A stretch of DNA of 64,000 bases from positions 62,001 to 126,000 of the forward strand of contig NZ_JAHLQL010000007.1 of assembly GCF_018919175.1 (NCBI RefSeq). Direction: 5' to 3'. The notes under the pieces are model-generated. The model ran no database searches and was not told where the DNA came from. It saw nothing but the letters and a program-made list of their open reading frames with translations. Positions 17,033 through 28,680 of this stretch are shown one piece after another. Position numbers and translations under genes: made by a program. Origin of the DNA: Clostridium simiarum. Lineage in GTDB: Bacteria; Bacillota; Clostridia; Clostridiales; Clostridiaceae. Each line of letters starts with the position of its first letter. Position 1 is the first letter of the stretch.

Positions 17033-17969
17033 ATAGAAAACACCTCACAGTCCTTCCCTCATATTCATATTGCTCTGGCTTTTCATTTATGCATCGTTCA
17101 GTGCAGTAACTGCAACGAGGAGCAAATTTGCACCCAAAGGATTTGTCACCAGGTTTTGGAGAAATACCTTTCATAGGATGCATACCATTCTCCGGTAGGG
17201 ATGCAAGAAACCCTTTAGTATAGGGATGTAGTGGTGTTTTTAAAACATCCTTACCCATTTCAACAATCTCTCCACTATACATCACTGCTATACACTGACA
17301 TAATTTTTCTGCTAAAACAAGATCATGGGTAATAACTATCATTCCTTGAACACTCTTATTTTTTATCATCTCTAGAGTATCATAAACCTGCTTCCTAAGA
17401 TCAATATCAAGACCTTTAGTGGGTTCATCCGCTAGTACCCACCGTGGGGAACAAGCAACCCCAATGGTACATATCACACGTTGTTGCATACCTCCACTTA
17501 ATTCAAAGGGATATGATGAAAAAATTCTCTTAACATTATCAAATCCAAAACTTCTTAGTAAGCTTTCTGCTTTATTCTTACGCCTTTTAGAATTTTCATC
17601 TGCTACAAGCAATGCCTCATCTAATTGAGCTTCAATCCTCCTCACCGGGTTTAGAGAATCACCTGGATTTTGGGGAATCAAGCCTATTTCTTTTCCTCTT
17701 AAAGAACGCATTTCTTTAGTAGATGCACTAGCTATATTTTTATCTCCATATAAGATATTACCCTCTAGTTTTGCATAAGATGGAAGCATTCCTAAAATTG
17801 CATGGGCTAATACTGATTTTCCACAACCACTCTCTCCAATCAATCCAGTAATCTGTCCTCCATAAAAGGTGGCAGTAACATTGTCTACTGCCTTTACAGC
17901 ACCAGAAGAAATATCAAATTCTACTGTAGTATTCTGCAAAACTATATCATAGGTAGATTCATCTAACAT
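17025..17969 (-). CDS. Nik/Opp-type ABC importer ATPase 1
   Basis: A 314-residue ATPase pairing with the smaller one downstream. Walker A GESGCGKS near 42, signature LSGGMQQRV near 157, Walker B VLADEPTKGLD near 177, switch ITHD. The C-terminal oligopeptide/dipeptide-transporter extension is present, with the Cys motif CKFAPRCSYCTERC near 275, which in relatives binds an iron-sulfur cluster. It overlaps the upstream permease by 7 bases. Substrate is inferred from the operon, not from this subunit. Confidence 0.88.
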   Translation of the reverse strand: MLDESTYDIVLQNTTVEFDISSGAVKAVDNVTATFYGGQITGLIGESGCGKSVLAHAILGMLPSYAKLEGNILYGDKNIASASTKEMRSLRGKEIGLIPQNPGDSLNPVRRIEAQLDEALLVADENSKRRKNKAESLLRSFGFDNVKRIFSSYPFELSGGMQQRVICTIGVACSPRWVLADEPTKGLDIDLRKQVYDTLEMIKNKSVQGMIVITHDLVLAEKLCQCIAVMYSGEIVEMGKDVLKTPLHPYTKGFLASLPENGMHPMKGISPKPGDKSFGCKFAPRCSYCTERCINEKPEQYEYEGRTVRCFLYA

Positions 17970-18790
17970 TCAAGCACCTCCTGGTTCTTAACGTCAAGTC
18001 GGTCCCTCAATGCATCTCCTAACATGTTAATAGATAGTAATAGAAAAAATATACAAAGTCCTGGTACAATAATCAGATGAGGAGCACTACGATAATGCAT
18101 ACGAGCATCATTAATCATAACACTCCAGTCTGGAGTAGGTGGCTGTACACCTAGTCCTAAAAAACTTAAAGATGCAATAGAGAGAACACATCTCCCAACC
18201 CTTGTAGTAAAAAGAATTATAGTGTTATTTATCATGTTAGGAATAATGTGATAAATAATTAATCGTAAATCGCTGCTACCAAGGCAACGCATCCCTTCAA
18301 TATAGGGTTCTTCCCTCAAACACAACACCTCAGTACGCACAATAAGTGAAAATCCTGCCCAAGATGTGAGCACCAAGGCCAACAATAAACTTTGTATACT
18401 AGGGCCTAATACTCCTGCAATGGCAATCATAAAGCAAGTCCCAGGAATCCCTTGAAAAATATTAGCTAAAATGGTTATACACCAATCTATAACGCCACCA
18501 TAATAGCCTGCAATAACCCCTAGTACCATACCAACTAACATGGACAAAGTTGTTGCCGTTAGAGCTAGTAACATGGAAGCTCGACCACCGTACAGCACAC
18601 GACTAAGCATATCTCTCCCTAGGGCATCTGTTCCTAATAAATGCTTTATAGATGGTCCTTGAAGGCGTGAGGCCATATTAGTAAGATTTGGGTCATAAGG
18701 AGCTAATAAAGGTGCCAAGATGCTAGAAATTATAATAATTCCTAGAATTAATAAGGCTATTACAAGTTGAACCTTTCCCTTGTTTTTCAT
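17963..18790 (-). CDS. Nik/Opp-type ABC importer permease 2
   Basis: A 275-residue inner-membrane subunit of the DppC/NikC type. One N-terminal helix is followed by an extracytoplasmic stretch (APYDPNLTNMASRLQGPS, then HLLGTDALGRDMLSRVLYGGR), the hallmark of this subunit, then five more helices. The EAA loop region EPYIEGMRCLGSSDLRLIIYHIIPNMI contacts the ATPases. It overlaps both neighbours by a few bases, so the operon is tightly packed. Confidence 0.88.
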   Translation of the reverse strand: MKNKGKVQLVIALLILGIIIISSILAPLLAPYDPNLTNMASRLQGPSIKHLLGTDALGRDMLSRVLYGGRASMLLALTATTLSMLVGMVLGVIAGYYGGVIDWCITILANIFQGIPGTCFMIAIAGVLGPSIQSLLLALVLTSWAGFSLIVRTEVLCLREEPYIEGMRCLGSSDLRLIIYHIIPNMINNTIILFTTRVGRCVLSIASLSFLGLGVQPPTPDWSVMINDARMHYRSAPHLIIVPGLCIFFLLLSINMLGDALRDRLDVKNQEVLEC

Positions 18791-19731
18791 AGGTTACTCC
18801 CTCCAATCCTAATCCTTGGATTTAAAGCTATGTTAATCATATCCACTACCAATGAAATTCCAACGTACAGGAAGCCTGTAAGCAAAACATATCCTTGTAA
18901 AGCAGGATAGTCTCTGCCACTAATAGCATTAATAGCATAGCTCCCTACCCCTGGAAGAGCAAATATGGTTTCTATAACCACCGAACCACCAAGGATACCT
19001 CCTAAATAGTTTCCAAGTAACGTTACCACAGGAATTATAGCGTTAGGTAGAGCATTGCGTATAATTAGTCTATATTTGCTTATTCCTTTAGCATTTGCTG
19101 CTATAAAATATTGCTTTCCAAACTCCGCTAGTAGTGCAGAACGGGTTAATCTTGCTACTGTAGCAGTAGTAGCACAAGAAAGTACAGCGGCCGGCATCAC
19201 CATATGCTTTACCCCTCCAGTTCCACTGGTAGGTAGCCAATTTAAGGTTTCTGCAAATAGTAGTATCATCAAAATTCCAAGCCAAAACCCAGGAAATGAA
19301 AGCATTACATTAGTAATCACCTTGATACAGTTATCAATCAGTTTATCCTTCCATACTGCAGAGCCTATGCCTAGCAATATGCCAAAGCTACAAGTAATAG
19401 CCATAGCATATAAAGCAAGCTTAAGGGTAACTGGTAGTCGTCTTCTTAATTCCTTCCCTACTGGTTCATTGGATACATAAGAAACTCCAAGGTCACCTCT
19501 TAGTGCATTTTTCATCCAACTTAAATATTGTACTGGTAGTGGGTCATTAAGCCCCATTTCCTCCCTCAAGCTTTCAATCTGCTCAGCTGTAGGTTGAGAC
19601 ATCCCTCCTTGGCTCAAGGCTATCTCTGCTGGATCTCCAGGAGAGATAACCCCAAGTATGAATGCAATTAAAGAAATACCTATGAGAACTGGAATTAGTG
19701 ATGCTACTTTTTTAAGGATATATCTATACAT
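18787..19731 (-). CDS. Nik/Opp-type ABC importer permease 1
   Basis: A 314-residue inner-membrane subunit of the DppB/NikB type. It opens with MYRYILKKVASLIPVLIGIS, carries the conserved external stretch SLREEMGLNDPLPVQYLSW, then GDLGVSYVSNEPV, and the EAA loop GKQYFIAANAKGISKYRLIIRNALPNAI. Six membrane helices fit the family. It starts three bases after the binding-protein stop codon. The sequence looks closer to nickel/metal-chelate members than to oligopeptide ones, but this is only a judgement by eye. Confidence 0.88.
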   Translation of the reverse strand: MYRYILKKVASLIPVLIGISLIAFILGVISPGDPAEIALSQGGMSQPTAEQIESLREEMGLNDPLPVQYLSWMKNALRGDLGVSYVSNEPVGKELRRRLPVTLKLALYAMAITCSFGILLGIGSAVWKDKLIDNCIKVITNVMLSFPGFWLGILMILLFAETLNWLPTSGTGGVKHMVMPAAVLSCATTATVARLTRSALLAEFGKQYFIAANAKGISKYRLIIRNALPNAIIPVVTLLGNYLGGILGGSVVIETIFALPGVGSYAINAISGRDYPALQGYVLLTGFLYVGISLVVDMINIALNPRIRIGGSNL

Positions 19732-19734
19732 AGA

Positions 19735-21315
19735 TTATTTTACCCAAGTAACATTTGGTAGATCTAACCCGTAAAGTTTTGCTTGATATCCAGTTAATTT
19801 TTTATTATAAGCTAACAAAGTCACATCATTAAACAATGGAATTACCGGTAAATCCTTTGAAGATATTTCCTGAAGCTCATTATAGATTTTGCTGCGTTTC
19901 TCCATATCAAGAGTTTCTGAAGCTTCATCCATCAGACTTTGTACTTCTTTGCTCTCATATCCAAGACTGTAGTTTTTATTATGATCACCAGCAGTAAGCA
20001 TAAAACGACGGAAAATAGTTGCTGGCTCACTATTAGAAAGCCCTTGTTGCAAACGAGAAAGGTTATATTTTCCAGACTTCATCTCTTCTCTCATAACCCC
20101 ATATTCCATAGGTTGAATCTTCACATCTAAACCAATTTCAGAAAGAGTAGCTGCTATTAATTCCGCTTCAGTCTTTTGTGAAGTCTCAGCACCATTAATC
20201 AAATATGTAATTTCACATCTTTCCTCACCAAGTACTTCCTTCGCAAGGGTTTTAGCTTTGTCCATATTTTCTTCAACTGCTATATCCTTATAAAAAGGTG
20301 TGCCGTAGTTAAGGATATTAGTAGTTGGCTTACCAAAACCGTAGTATAAATCATCCACTATAGACTGACGATTTAAAGCAAAGCTAACTGCTTGACGCAT
20401 ACGCACATCGTTAAATGGGAATTTAGTACCATTAACACCAAGGAAACGAATCATAGTAGATTTTGAAGTAGTTAAAGCAAAATCTTCATTGTTTTTAAGT
20501 TCCACTGCCAAAGATACAGGAATTGCATTTAAGTCTATTACACCCATAATTTCTCCAGATTTAAGAGCTGATAATCTAGTATCTGCATCAGGAATAACTT
20601 TGATACGCATGGACTTAGCTTTTGCTTTTTCACCATAATAATCCTCATTACGCTCTAATAAAACATACTGATCCTTTACATTTTCTACAATTTTAAAAGG
20701 GCCTGTCCCTTGAGCAATACCGTTAAAGTTTCCTTCTGCATCAAAGCATTTTGGGCTATATATAGCACTACCAAAGTTAACCATATTAAAGATTTGTGTA
20801 GGTGCTGGATTATTGAAAGTAAGTTTAATAGTGTCATTATCAACTTTTAAATACTCCTTCAATTCAGGATAGTGAGAATTAATATCCAATGGGTAAAAGG
20901 AAGACTTTTTTACTCCTAATTTCATACGATCAAAGTTAGCAATAACTGCATCAGCATTAAATGGCTCTCCATCGTGGAATTTTACTCCCTTTTTCAAATT
21001 GAAAGTCCATTCCTTGCCATCTTTAGACATCTCCCAACTTTCTGCAAGGGCTGGAATAGGTTCTGCATTATCATCTTGAGTAATTAGTGGCTCCCAAACA
21101 TACATAATTTTGCTACAATAGTAGCCGTCCTTTTCACCTGGAGCTAGATTTCTATAACCTCCAAGTACAATCTCTGCATCCATATCTACAGTGGAAACAG
21201 CTTTAGAATCTGATTTACCATCAGTTTTAGTGCATCCAGCAAAGGACAATACCATTAGCATAGCTAAACAAAAGGGCACCATCCTTTTAAGCTTGATTTT
21301 AGAAAAAATTTTCAT
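19735..21315 (-). CDS. Nik/Opp-type extracytoplasmic binding lipoprotein
   Basis: A 526-residue solute-binding lipoprotein, first gene of the importer operon. A lipoprotein signal ends in the lipobox SFAGC with Cys28. The family-5 binding-protein pattern follows: PALAESWEMSKDGKEWTFNLKKGVKFHDG, a GTGPFKIVE motif and RQAVSFALNRQSI. NikA-like members of this family carry nickel or metal chelates; others carry peptides. The cobalamin riboswitch in the leader points to cobalt or a corrinoid-related ligand. That is an inference; the protein alone does not show it. Confidence 0.88.
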   Translation of the reverse strand: MKIFSKIKLKRMVPFCLAMLMVLSFAGCTKTDGKSDSKAVSTVDMDAEIVLGGYRNLAPGEKDGYYCSKIMYVWEPLITQDDNAEPIPALAESWEMSKDGKEWTFNLKKGVKFHDGEPFNADAVIANFDRMKLGVKKSSFYPLDINSHYPELKEYLKVDNDTIKLTFNNPAPTQIFNMVNFGSAIYSPKCFDAEGNFNGIAQGTGPFKIVENVKDQYVLLERNEDYYGEKAKAKSMRIKVIPDADTRLSALKSGEIMGVIDLNAIPVSLAVELKNNEDFALTTSKSTMIRFLGVNGTKFPFNDVRMRQAVSFALNRQSIVDDLYYGFGKPTTNILNYGTPFYKDIAVEENMDKAKTLAKEVLGEERCEITYLINGAETSQKTEAELIAATLSEIGLDVKIQPMEYGVMREEMKSGKYNLSRLQQGLSNSEPATIFRRFMLTAGDHNKNYSLGYESKEVQSLMDEASETLDMEKRSKIYNELQEISSKDLPVIPLFNDVTLLAYNKKLTGYQAKLYGLDLPNVTWVK

Positions 21316-21454
21316 ATTAAATCCTCCTCTTATTTTATATATATTTTAAAATAAATTTAAAACCGCCTAATTATATCAGGGAATTAAATCAGCCCTAAAT
21401 ACACATTTGAAGATATAAAAATATCACATTTCATCTCCATCATACATTTCAAAA

Positions 21455-21487
21455 AAACAAAAAAGCTGCCATCCTCTCGAACGCAGC
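21455..21487 (-). terminator. Riboswitch-linked intrinsic terminator
   Basis: On the transcript, GCUGC-x-UUC, loop GAGA, GGA-xx-GCAGC, then UUUUUUG. It lies between the cobalamin aptamer and the binding-protein gene, as expected for a switch that stops transcription when cobalamin is bound. The strand around ACGCACAACA (near 21560) may pair with the left arm as antiterminator. Confidence 0.75.
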
Positions 21488-21567
21488 ACACAATAACAAT
21501 TTCCTTTTGTAAAAGAAATCTTCATTAAAGCACCTTCCTAGTGACGAAGAAGTTTTGTTGTGCGTAA

Positions 21568-21732
21568 ACGAAAGTCAGGTGTTCTGGCTTAACATTAATT
21601 CTTATTTTTACTTTCCTAGAATACCCTAGGTACTTATTAAAATAAGATATGTTTTACAGTAGCGGCTCTGCACGGGCTTTTACCCGTTTCCCCTGTAAGA
21701 TTTTGCTTTAAAATCTTCTCTCGCCCATATAT
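21568..21732 (-). ncRNA. Cobalamin (B12) riboswitch
   Basis: Transcript-strand blocks match the family: GGGGAAACGGGU...AGCCCG, then the B12-box GCCGCUACUGU, a variable arm, and GCCAGAACACCUGAC at the 3' end. An intrinsic terminator follows before the importer operon. It should switch the operon off when adenosyl- or methylcobalamin is plentiful. Exact ends are approximate. Confidence 0.88.
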
Positions 21733-22203
21733 TCAATTAAAAATGTCATGCTTATCATTATAATACCTTTTTCTCCATTTGTATACATAAAATTATCAAA
21801 TAACAGGATAAACGACAAAATAAAGTATAATTTAGAACCAAAACACCTGTATTGGTATTATAATACATATCCTTTTAATTTATTATTGGCAAAAATAATT
21901 ATAAGACAAAAATTAAAACCTTACTCTGTATATAAATTTATTAAGGATATATTCCTTTCCCACCCTGCCTTTTTTAGTCTTTCTAAGTATTCTAGTTCTT
22001 CGGATAACTTTATTTATCTGATTACCAACATTGCTAATGGTATTTTGTAGAATATCATCTTGCCACAGGGCAAATAAATTACCATAAGTAATTTTATTCA
22101 CCTTTAAAGTGCAACTAATTATTTGTAAAGGATTTCAGGAGAAATTATAATAAACTTACTAAAAGAAAAACAAAAGATTAAATAATAAACGGAGGTTTTC
22201 ATT
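21733..22203. other. Divergent intergenic region
   Basis: About 470 bases between the B12-controlled importer and the PTS operon. It must hold both promoters. A TATAAT-like sequence lies near 22146, and AACGGAGG is the IIB ribosome site. The open frames on both strands look like noise: Leu/Ile/Tyr-rich and without ribosome sites. Confidence 0.5.
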
Positions 22204-22515
22204 ATGAACAATATAAGAGTTTTATTAGTTTGTGGGTCCGGTGCGTCAAGTGGGTTTATGGCTACTAATATAAGGAAGGCTGCCACTAAAAAAGGTGTTC
22301 AATGTTCAGTTTTAGCTAGAAGTGAAGCTGAAATTGAAAACTATATTAACGACATAGATTGTTTAATGATTGGACCACATTTACAGTACCTAGTGGACGA
22401 GGTTCAAGAAAAGGTTCAAGGAAAAGATATAAAGGTAGCTTTAATGGATAGAAGTTATTACTCACTTTTAGATGGCGAAAAAGCTTTAAAGCATATTTTA
22501 TCTTTATTTGAATAA
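22204..22515 (+). CDS. PTS lactose/cellobiose-family IIB component
   Basis: A 103-residue cytoplasmic phosphocarrier that passes phosphate from IIA to the sugar held by IIC. The phosphorylated residue is Cys10 in LLVCGSGASSGFM, the standard P-loop of the family. Good AACGGAGG ribosome site. First gene of IIB-IIC-IIA-GH1-regulator. Sugar is uncertain: the lactose/cellobiose family covers beta-glucosides, chitobiose, lichenan and others. Confidence 0.9.
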   Translation: MNNIRVLLVCGSGASSGFMATNIRKAATKKGVQCSVLARSEAEIENYINDIDCLMIGPHLQYLVDEVQEKVQGKDIKVALMDRSYYSLLDGEKALKHILSLFE

Positions 22516-22545
22516 AAAACAAAAGAAAAGAAAGGTAGTGAGTTT

Positions 22546-23769
22546 ATGCAAAAATTTTTAAATTGGATGGAAACGAATTTTGCCCCTAAAATGAATAAAA
22601 TCAACAGAAACGTTTGGATTTTAACCTTAAAAGATTCCATAATGCAGACATTGCCAATGATACTTGTAGGTTCTTTAGTTACAATACTCGCTATACTGCA
22701 AGACTTTATTCCAAGTATGCCTAATTTATGGACAATAAGTAGTTATTCTATGGGACTTATATCTTTATTTATTTCCTTCTTAGTACCATTTAACTATATG
22801 GAAAAGAAAAAACTAAATAAAATGAGAATAGTAGCTGGTATGGGGGGAGTATCACTATTTGCTATAGTAGTTAAAATGCAAGAAACGGCTACCTTAGATT
22901 TTGCTTTCCTTGGAGCCGGTGGAATGTTTGTGGCTATTATAGTTGGAGTATATGTTTCTATAATAATGGGTCTGTTTGGTAAATTCTCTTTCTTTAAGGA
23001 AGATAGTGCTATTCCTGACTTTGTTAGAGCTTGGTTTGACTCTATGCTACCAATAGCTTTAATCATAACATCAGGTTGGCTTTTAGTTTATATATTAAAT
23101 TTTGATATTTTTGTGCTTATATCTGGTATGTTCGCACCTATAGCAAACTTTGCTCAGTCCTTACCAGGTTTTGTTCTAATAAACTTCTTATGTGTATTCC
23201 TATATTCTATGGGTATAAGTACTTGGGTTTTAACTCCAGTAACTCAGCCTATATTCCTTGCAGGAATCACAGCTAATGCTGCTGCAATTTTAGCAGGTAA
23301 TGCATCTACTAACATAGCAACAAACGAGGTTATTTTCTCAGGTTGGATAGCTATTGGAGGTATCGGAGCTACCTTACCTTTAGTAATAATGTTAGCTACA
23401 TCAAAATCAAAGAGACTTAAATCCCTAGGCGCAGCTTGTATGATTCCAGGTATATTAAACATTAATGAACCTGTTGTATTTGGTTGTATAGCTTGGAATC
23501 CAATACTTATGATTCCAATGTGGTTACAAGGTATTATAATCCCTATTATCACTTATTTAGTATTAAGTATGGGTATGGTAACTATTCCTAGCAGTGTATT
23601 TGGCCTATGGTATTGTCCTTTCCCAATTTCCACTTGGCTTGTATCTAAAGACTTAAGAGGTTTAATACTATTAGCTGTAATTGTTGTATTATCATGTTTA
23701 ATATGGTATCCATTCTTTAAATTATATGAAAAAGAACAAGTGGCTTTAGAAGCTGCTATGGAAGATTAA
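22546..23769 (+). CDS. PTS lactose/cellobiose-family IIC permease
   Basis: A 407-residue membrane channel of the EIIC lactose/cellobiose family. About ten hydrophobic segments are seen. The conserved substrate region INEPVVFGCIAWNPILMIPMWLQG lies near residue 305, where the NEP Glu handles sugar hydroxyls. It begins FLNWMETNFAPKMNKINRNVW, the usual N-terminal amphipathic stretch. The start is ATG after AAAGGTAGTGAG. Specificity cannot be read by eye. Confidence 0.92.
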   Translation: MQKFLNWMETNFAPKMNKINRNVWILTLKDSIMQTLPMILVGSLVTILAILQDFIPSMPNLWTISSYSMGLISLFISFLVPFNYMEKKKLNKMRIVAGMGGVSLFAIVVKMQETATLDFAFLGAGGMFVAIIVGVYVSIIMGLFGKFSFFKEDSAIPDFVRAWFDSMLPIALIITSGWLLVYILNFDIFVLISGMFAPIANFAQSLPGFVLINFLCVFLYSMGISTWVLTPVTQPIFLAGITANAAAILAGNASTNIATNEVIFSGWIAIGGIGATLPLVIMLATSKSKRLKSLGAACMIPGILNINEPVVFGCIAWNPILMIPMWLQGIIIPIITYLVLSMGMVTIPSSVFGLWYCPFPISTWLVSKDLRGLILLAVIVVLSCLIWYPFFKLYEKEQVALEAAMED

Positions 23770-23794
23770 TAATAAAGATATAGGAGAAAAGCAT

Positions 23795-25605
<1,811 letters not shown>

Positions 25606-25614
25606 ATAAATTTT

Positions 25615-25638
25615 AGAGATTCCTTTTTAGGAGTCTCT
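25615..25638 (+). terminator. Terminator of the PTS operon
   Basis: AGAGATTCC, loop, GGAGTCTCT, then TTTTCC, directly after the glycosidase stop codon. The regulator gene beyond has its own promoter-like TTGATA...TATAAT near 25660. Confidence 0.7.
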
Positions 25639-25727
25639 TTTCCAATAGGAATTGTATGATTCTAGTTTGATATACGTATAATAACATTACATTTAAAATA
25701 GACTAAAGATAATTGGAGGAAATATTA

Positions 25728-27644
25728 GTGAAGGAGAATGCTTTAAGTTTAATTAATATATTGATAAATGAAGAACATTGGGTAAAAAGTAGTGAATTAG
25801 CTATTAGAATGAATATATCTACAAGAAGTATTAAAAGTTATATAAATGATATTAATGACAATTATAAAAATCTAATAGAATCCTCTAAAAACGGCTATAA
25901 AATAGACAAGGCATTGGCTATAAAGCTAATTAAAGACTTAAATCCATCAGTGCCTGAAAGTCCAAGAGAACGTATAAATTATATAGTAAAAAGATTAGCA
26001 AACTGTAGTGATACTTCTGATAAAATAGAGTTGTTTGATTTAAGTGAAGAGCTTTTTGTAAGCTATGAAACTATTAAAAAGGATATAAGTAAAGCAAAAA
26101 AGGTCATTGAAGAATATGGCTTAGAAATAGTCATTGAAAAAAATAAAGTATATCTATTAGGTTCTGAAAAAAATAAAAGAGAGCTCCTTGCCCATATACT
26201 TTATAAAGAATTTAGTAATAATATTTTAAATGTAGAGTTCCTAAAAAAGCCTTTCCCAGATTATGATTTTGATGTAATTAAAAATATCTTATTAGATTCT
26301 TGTAAAAGATACAATTATACTATAAATGAATATTCTTTAAATAATTTAATAATTTCCATAATGATTAGTATGGATAGAATAAAGCAAAACTTTACCTTTA
26401 AAATCAGTGATGAGTCTAAATCTTGCTTTGGTTTTAGAGAAAATGAGCTCTCTATAGATATAACAAACCAAATAGAAGCTGAGTATGGTATTCATTATAA
26501 TAGTGAAGAGCTAGAACAGTTTAAGGTAATGCTTATAGGATACTTATTACAGGCTGATTTTCAGTTAATAAATGAAGCTAATATACACAAATTCATAAAT
26601 AAAGAAGACTTAGATATAATAAATCAGTTAATTAAAGAATTAAAGCAATATCACTTTTTAGATGTTAGTAATTCAGATTTTATAGTTAGATTTGCTCTCC
26701 ATATTAAAAACTTAATCTTAAGATTAAAAAGTATGAATTGCACTAGAAATCCATTAGTAGAACAAATTAGGAACTCTTGTCCTTTAATTTTTGATTGTGC
26801 AGTGGCAATAAGCTATAAATTAGAACAGCTAGTGGGCTATAAGGTAAATGATGATGAAATAGCCTTTATAGCCTTACATATAGGAAGTGCTTTAGTTCAC
26901 GAAAAGGCAGAGGATGACAAAGTGGAAGCTGTATTATTATTTCCTCAATATTATGATTTTGCCTCTAAGCTTGCAATGCAAATAAAAGAAGAGTTTAGTG
27001 CTAGTTTAAATATTACAAGAGTAATAACTACCTTTGAAGAGCTTCAATTTATAAAAGATTATGACTTAGTAATATCTACTATTCCATTAGCTAGTAAAAT
27101 AGAGAAGGAATATGTTTTAATAAATCCATTTTTCTTCACAAAGGATAAAAACATTATAAGTAGCAAAGTTGAGGCTATAAAGCTTAATAAAAAGAAGATC
27201 CATTTAAAAAAGCAACTATTACAGATATCAAGTAAAGATTTTTTTATTAAAAATTATGGGTTTTATAATGAAGAGGAAGCCATTAAGTATATGAGCCATA
27301 AGATGCATAGTCTTGGTTATGTAGATGAAGATTTTTATAATAATGTAATAGAAAGAGAAAAAAGCTCCTCTACAGCCTTTGATTATATAGCTATACCTCA
27401 TGGAATGAAGGCAAATTCATTAAAAACGGGTATGTTTATATTATTAAACGAAAAACCCATAAATTGGGGTGGTAGCCATGTTAATATAGTTATTCTTTTT
27501 GCAATTAATAGTGATGACTTAAATATTTTTCATGATGTATTTGATAATTTAATTACTCTTTTACTAGAAAAGAACAATGCTAATAATATCCTTAAAAGTG
27601 AAAGTTATGAGCAGTGTATTAATAGTATAATTAATTGCCTTTAA
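25728..27644 (+). CDS. PRD-containing PTS regulator (BglG/LicR type)
   Basis: A 638-residue transcription activator of the LicR/MtlR type. It has an N-terminal helix-turn-helix (WVKSSELAIRMNISTRSIKSYI) and a second winged helix near 100, then two PRD domains at about 180-390 with conserved His in LHIGSALVH and similar motifs. An EIIB-like stretch without an obvious Cys covers about 400-490. The C-terminal EIIA-like domain has the phosphorylation His558 in AIPHG. Phosphorylation by the neighbouring PTS should set its activity. The start is the GTG behind GGAGG; an upstream in-frame TTG overlaps the ribosome site itself. Likely controls the operon just upstream. Confidence 0.88.
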   Translation: MKENALSLINILINEEHWVKSSELAIRMNISTRSIKSYINDINDNYKNLIESSKNGYKIDKALAIKLIKDLNPSVPESPRERINYIVKRLANCSDTSDKIELFDLSEELFVSYETIKKDISKAKKVIEEYGLEIVIEKNKVYLLGSEKNKRELLAHILYKEFSNNILNVEFLKKPFPDYDFDVIKNILLDSCKRYNYTINEYSLNNLIISIMISMDRIKQNFTFKISDESKSCFGFRENELSIDITNQIEAEYGIHYNSEELEQFKVMLIGYLLQADFQLINEANIHKFINKEDLDIINQLIKELKQYHFLDVSNSDFIVRFALHIKNLILRLKSMNCTRNPLVEQIRNSCPLIFDCAVAISYKLEQLVGYKVNDDEIAFIALHIGSALVHEKAEDDKVEAVLLFPQYYDFASKLAMQIKEEFSASLNITRVITTFEELQFIKDYDLVISTIPLASKIEKEYVLINPFFFTKDKNIISSKVEAIKLNKKKIHLKKQLLQISSKDFFIKNYGFYNEEEAIKYMSHKMHSLGYVDEDFYNNVIEREKSSSTAFDYIAIPHGMKANSLKTGMFILLNEKPINWGGSHVNIVILFAINSDDLNIFHDVFDNLITLLLEKNNANNILKSESYEQCINSIINCL

Positions 27645-27997
27645 GTTAAATAGATTAGTGTAGATGAGATTAAAATCTAAAAAATAAGCTAAGTGATATT
27701 TTATAGTGATATTTAAGATGGTTTAAAGCTAATGAAATGTTATAAGCAAATATGAAGACTTTACTTTTTCTATCTAAAGGTATTACCACTATGGATTTAA
27801 TTAAATTAAAAATAGAGCTTTAGTAATATTCCATAATATATAATTCTAGTTTCTTATATAAAGGGTATTACTATATTTTATCATATAAACAATAGTAACC
27901 TTCAACTTGCAAGAGAAGTTACTATTTATAATATTGTTATTCTTTTATTTCTTTATCTTTTAGTTATTAGGCGGCCTGCCCTGTCTTATAACAAACT

Positions 27998-28030
27998 AAA
28001 GGGATGTCTCATCTAATGCGACATCCCTTT
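27998..28030. terminator. Bidirectional hairpin terminator
   Basis: AAAGGGATGTC and GACATCCCTTT pair perfectly across an 11-base loop. It lies 350 bases beyond the regulator gene. Confidence 0.7.
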
Positions 28031-28106
28031 AATAATTAAGCCCTCTGTTAAAGATCTCTCACTAATATAGGTTCAAATCTCACCTCTAAAACTCTAATTT
28101 AAAAAT

Positions 28107-28160
28107 TTAGGGGACAGTTCATAACTATTACTTAAGATTAGGGACAGTTCATAACTAATA
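28107..28160 (+). repeat. Doubled GGGACAGTTCATAACT motif
   Basis: Two nearly identical 24-base copies at 28107-28130 and 28137-28160. Such motifs often mark the ends of lost mobile elements, but no transposase is visible, so the origin stays open. Confidence 0.5.
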
Positions 28161-28340
28161 ACTTGGTATTTTAATAGGCAAAAATAAAAAATCACCAAGA
28201 CCTTAAAAAATCTCAGCGATTTTAGGAATCAGAAATAAACCCATCAATGGGTTTTTTAAATTAAAGTTTAACCAAGAATTTTTTACCTGCACCCTTAAAG
28301 TCAAGCACCAGAACTTACCTATCTAAGAGGTAACCTCAGT

Positions 28341-28484
28341 TAGGTTTAAGCTTAACAATCTTATTCGATAAAATAACGCCTTATAATATAAAGCATAATC
28401 TCACTAGGTTAAGCTTCACAACCTTATTAGATAAAATAATATTTAGTAATATAAAGCATAAGCTCCACTAGGTTAAGATTCACC
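28341..28484 (+). repeat. 64-base tandem repeat, 2.2 copies
   Basis: Units at 28341-28404 and 28405-28468, then the first 16 bases of a third. Each starts TAGGTT(T)AAG and contains TATAAAGCATAA. Conservation is about 80 percent. Function unknown. Confidence 0.7.
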
Positions 28485-28680
28485 GATGAAAACACTTTGA
28501 TTAAAGGAAAAGCTTTAAGTAAAAAATATTGCTACTTTGGCTGTCAATAACCTCAAAGTACCTATATCCTTCAAACCTTGTTAATCACTAAAATCATAGA
28601 AACCTATTTTCTATGGAGATTAGTAATGTGTCTTCCTTTAAAAATCTTTTGGGTGCTAATTCTTAATTTATTTATATGAT

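Larger units (their letters stand above)
27645..28680. other. 1-kb gene-free region with repeats
   Basis: No supported coding sequence. It holds a hairpin at 27890-27926 (AATAGTAAC-x-TTC with mirror), a strong terminator at 27998-28030, a doubled GGGACAGTTCATAACT motif at 28107-28160 and 2.2 copies of a 64-base repeat at 28341-28484. A T-arm-like GGTTCAAATC near 28070 has no matching tRNA around it. Confidence 0.6.

Noticed and set aside
28055..28095. tRNA-like T-arm (GGTTCAAATC) near CACCTCTAAAAC
   Set aside because: The stem beside the loop does not pair, and no anticodon or D arm is found upstream. At most a decayed tRNA end.
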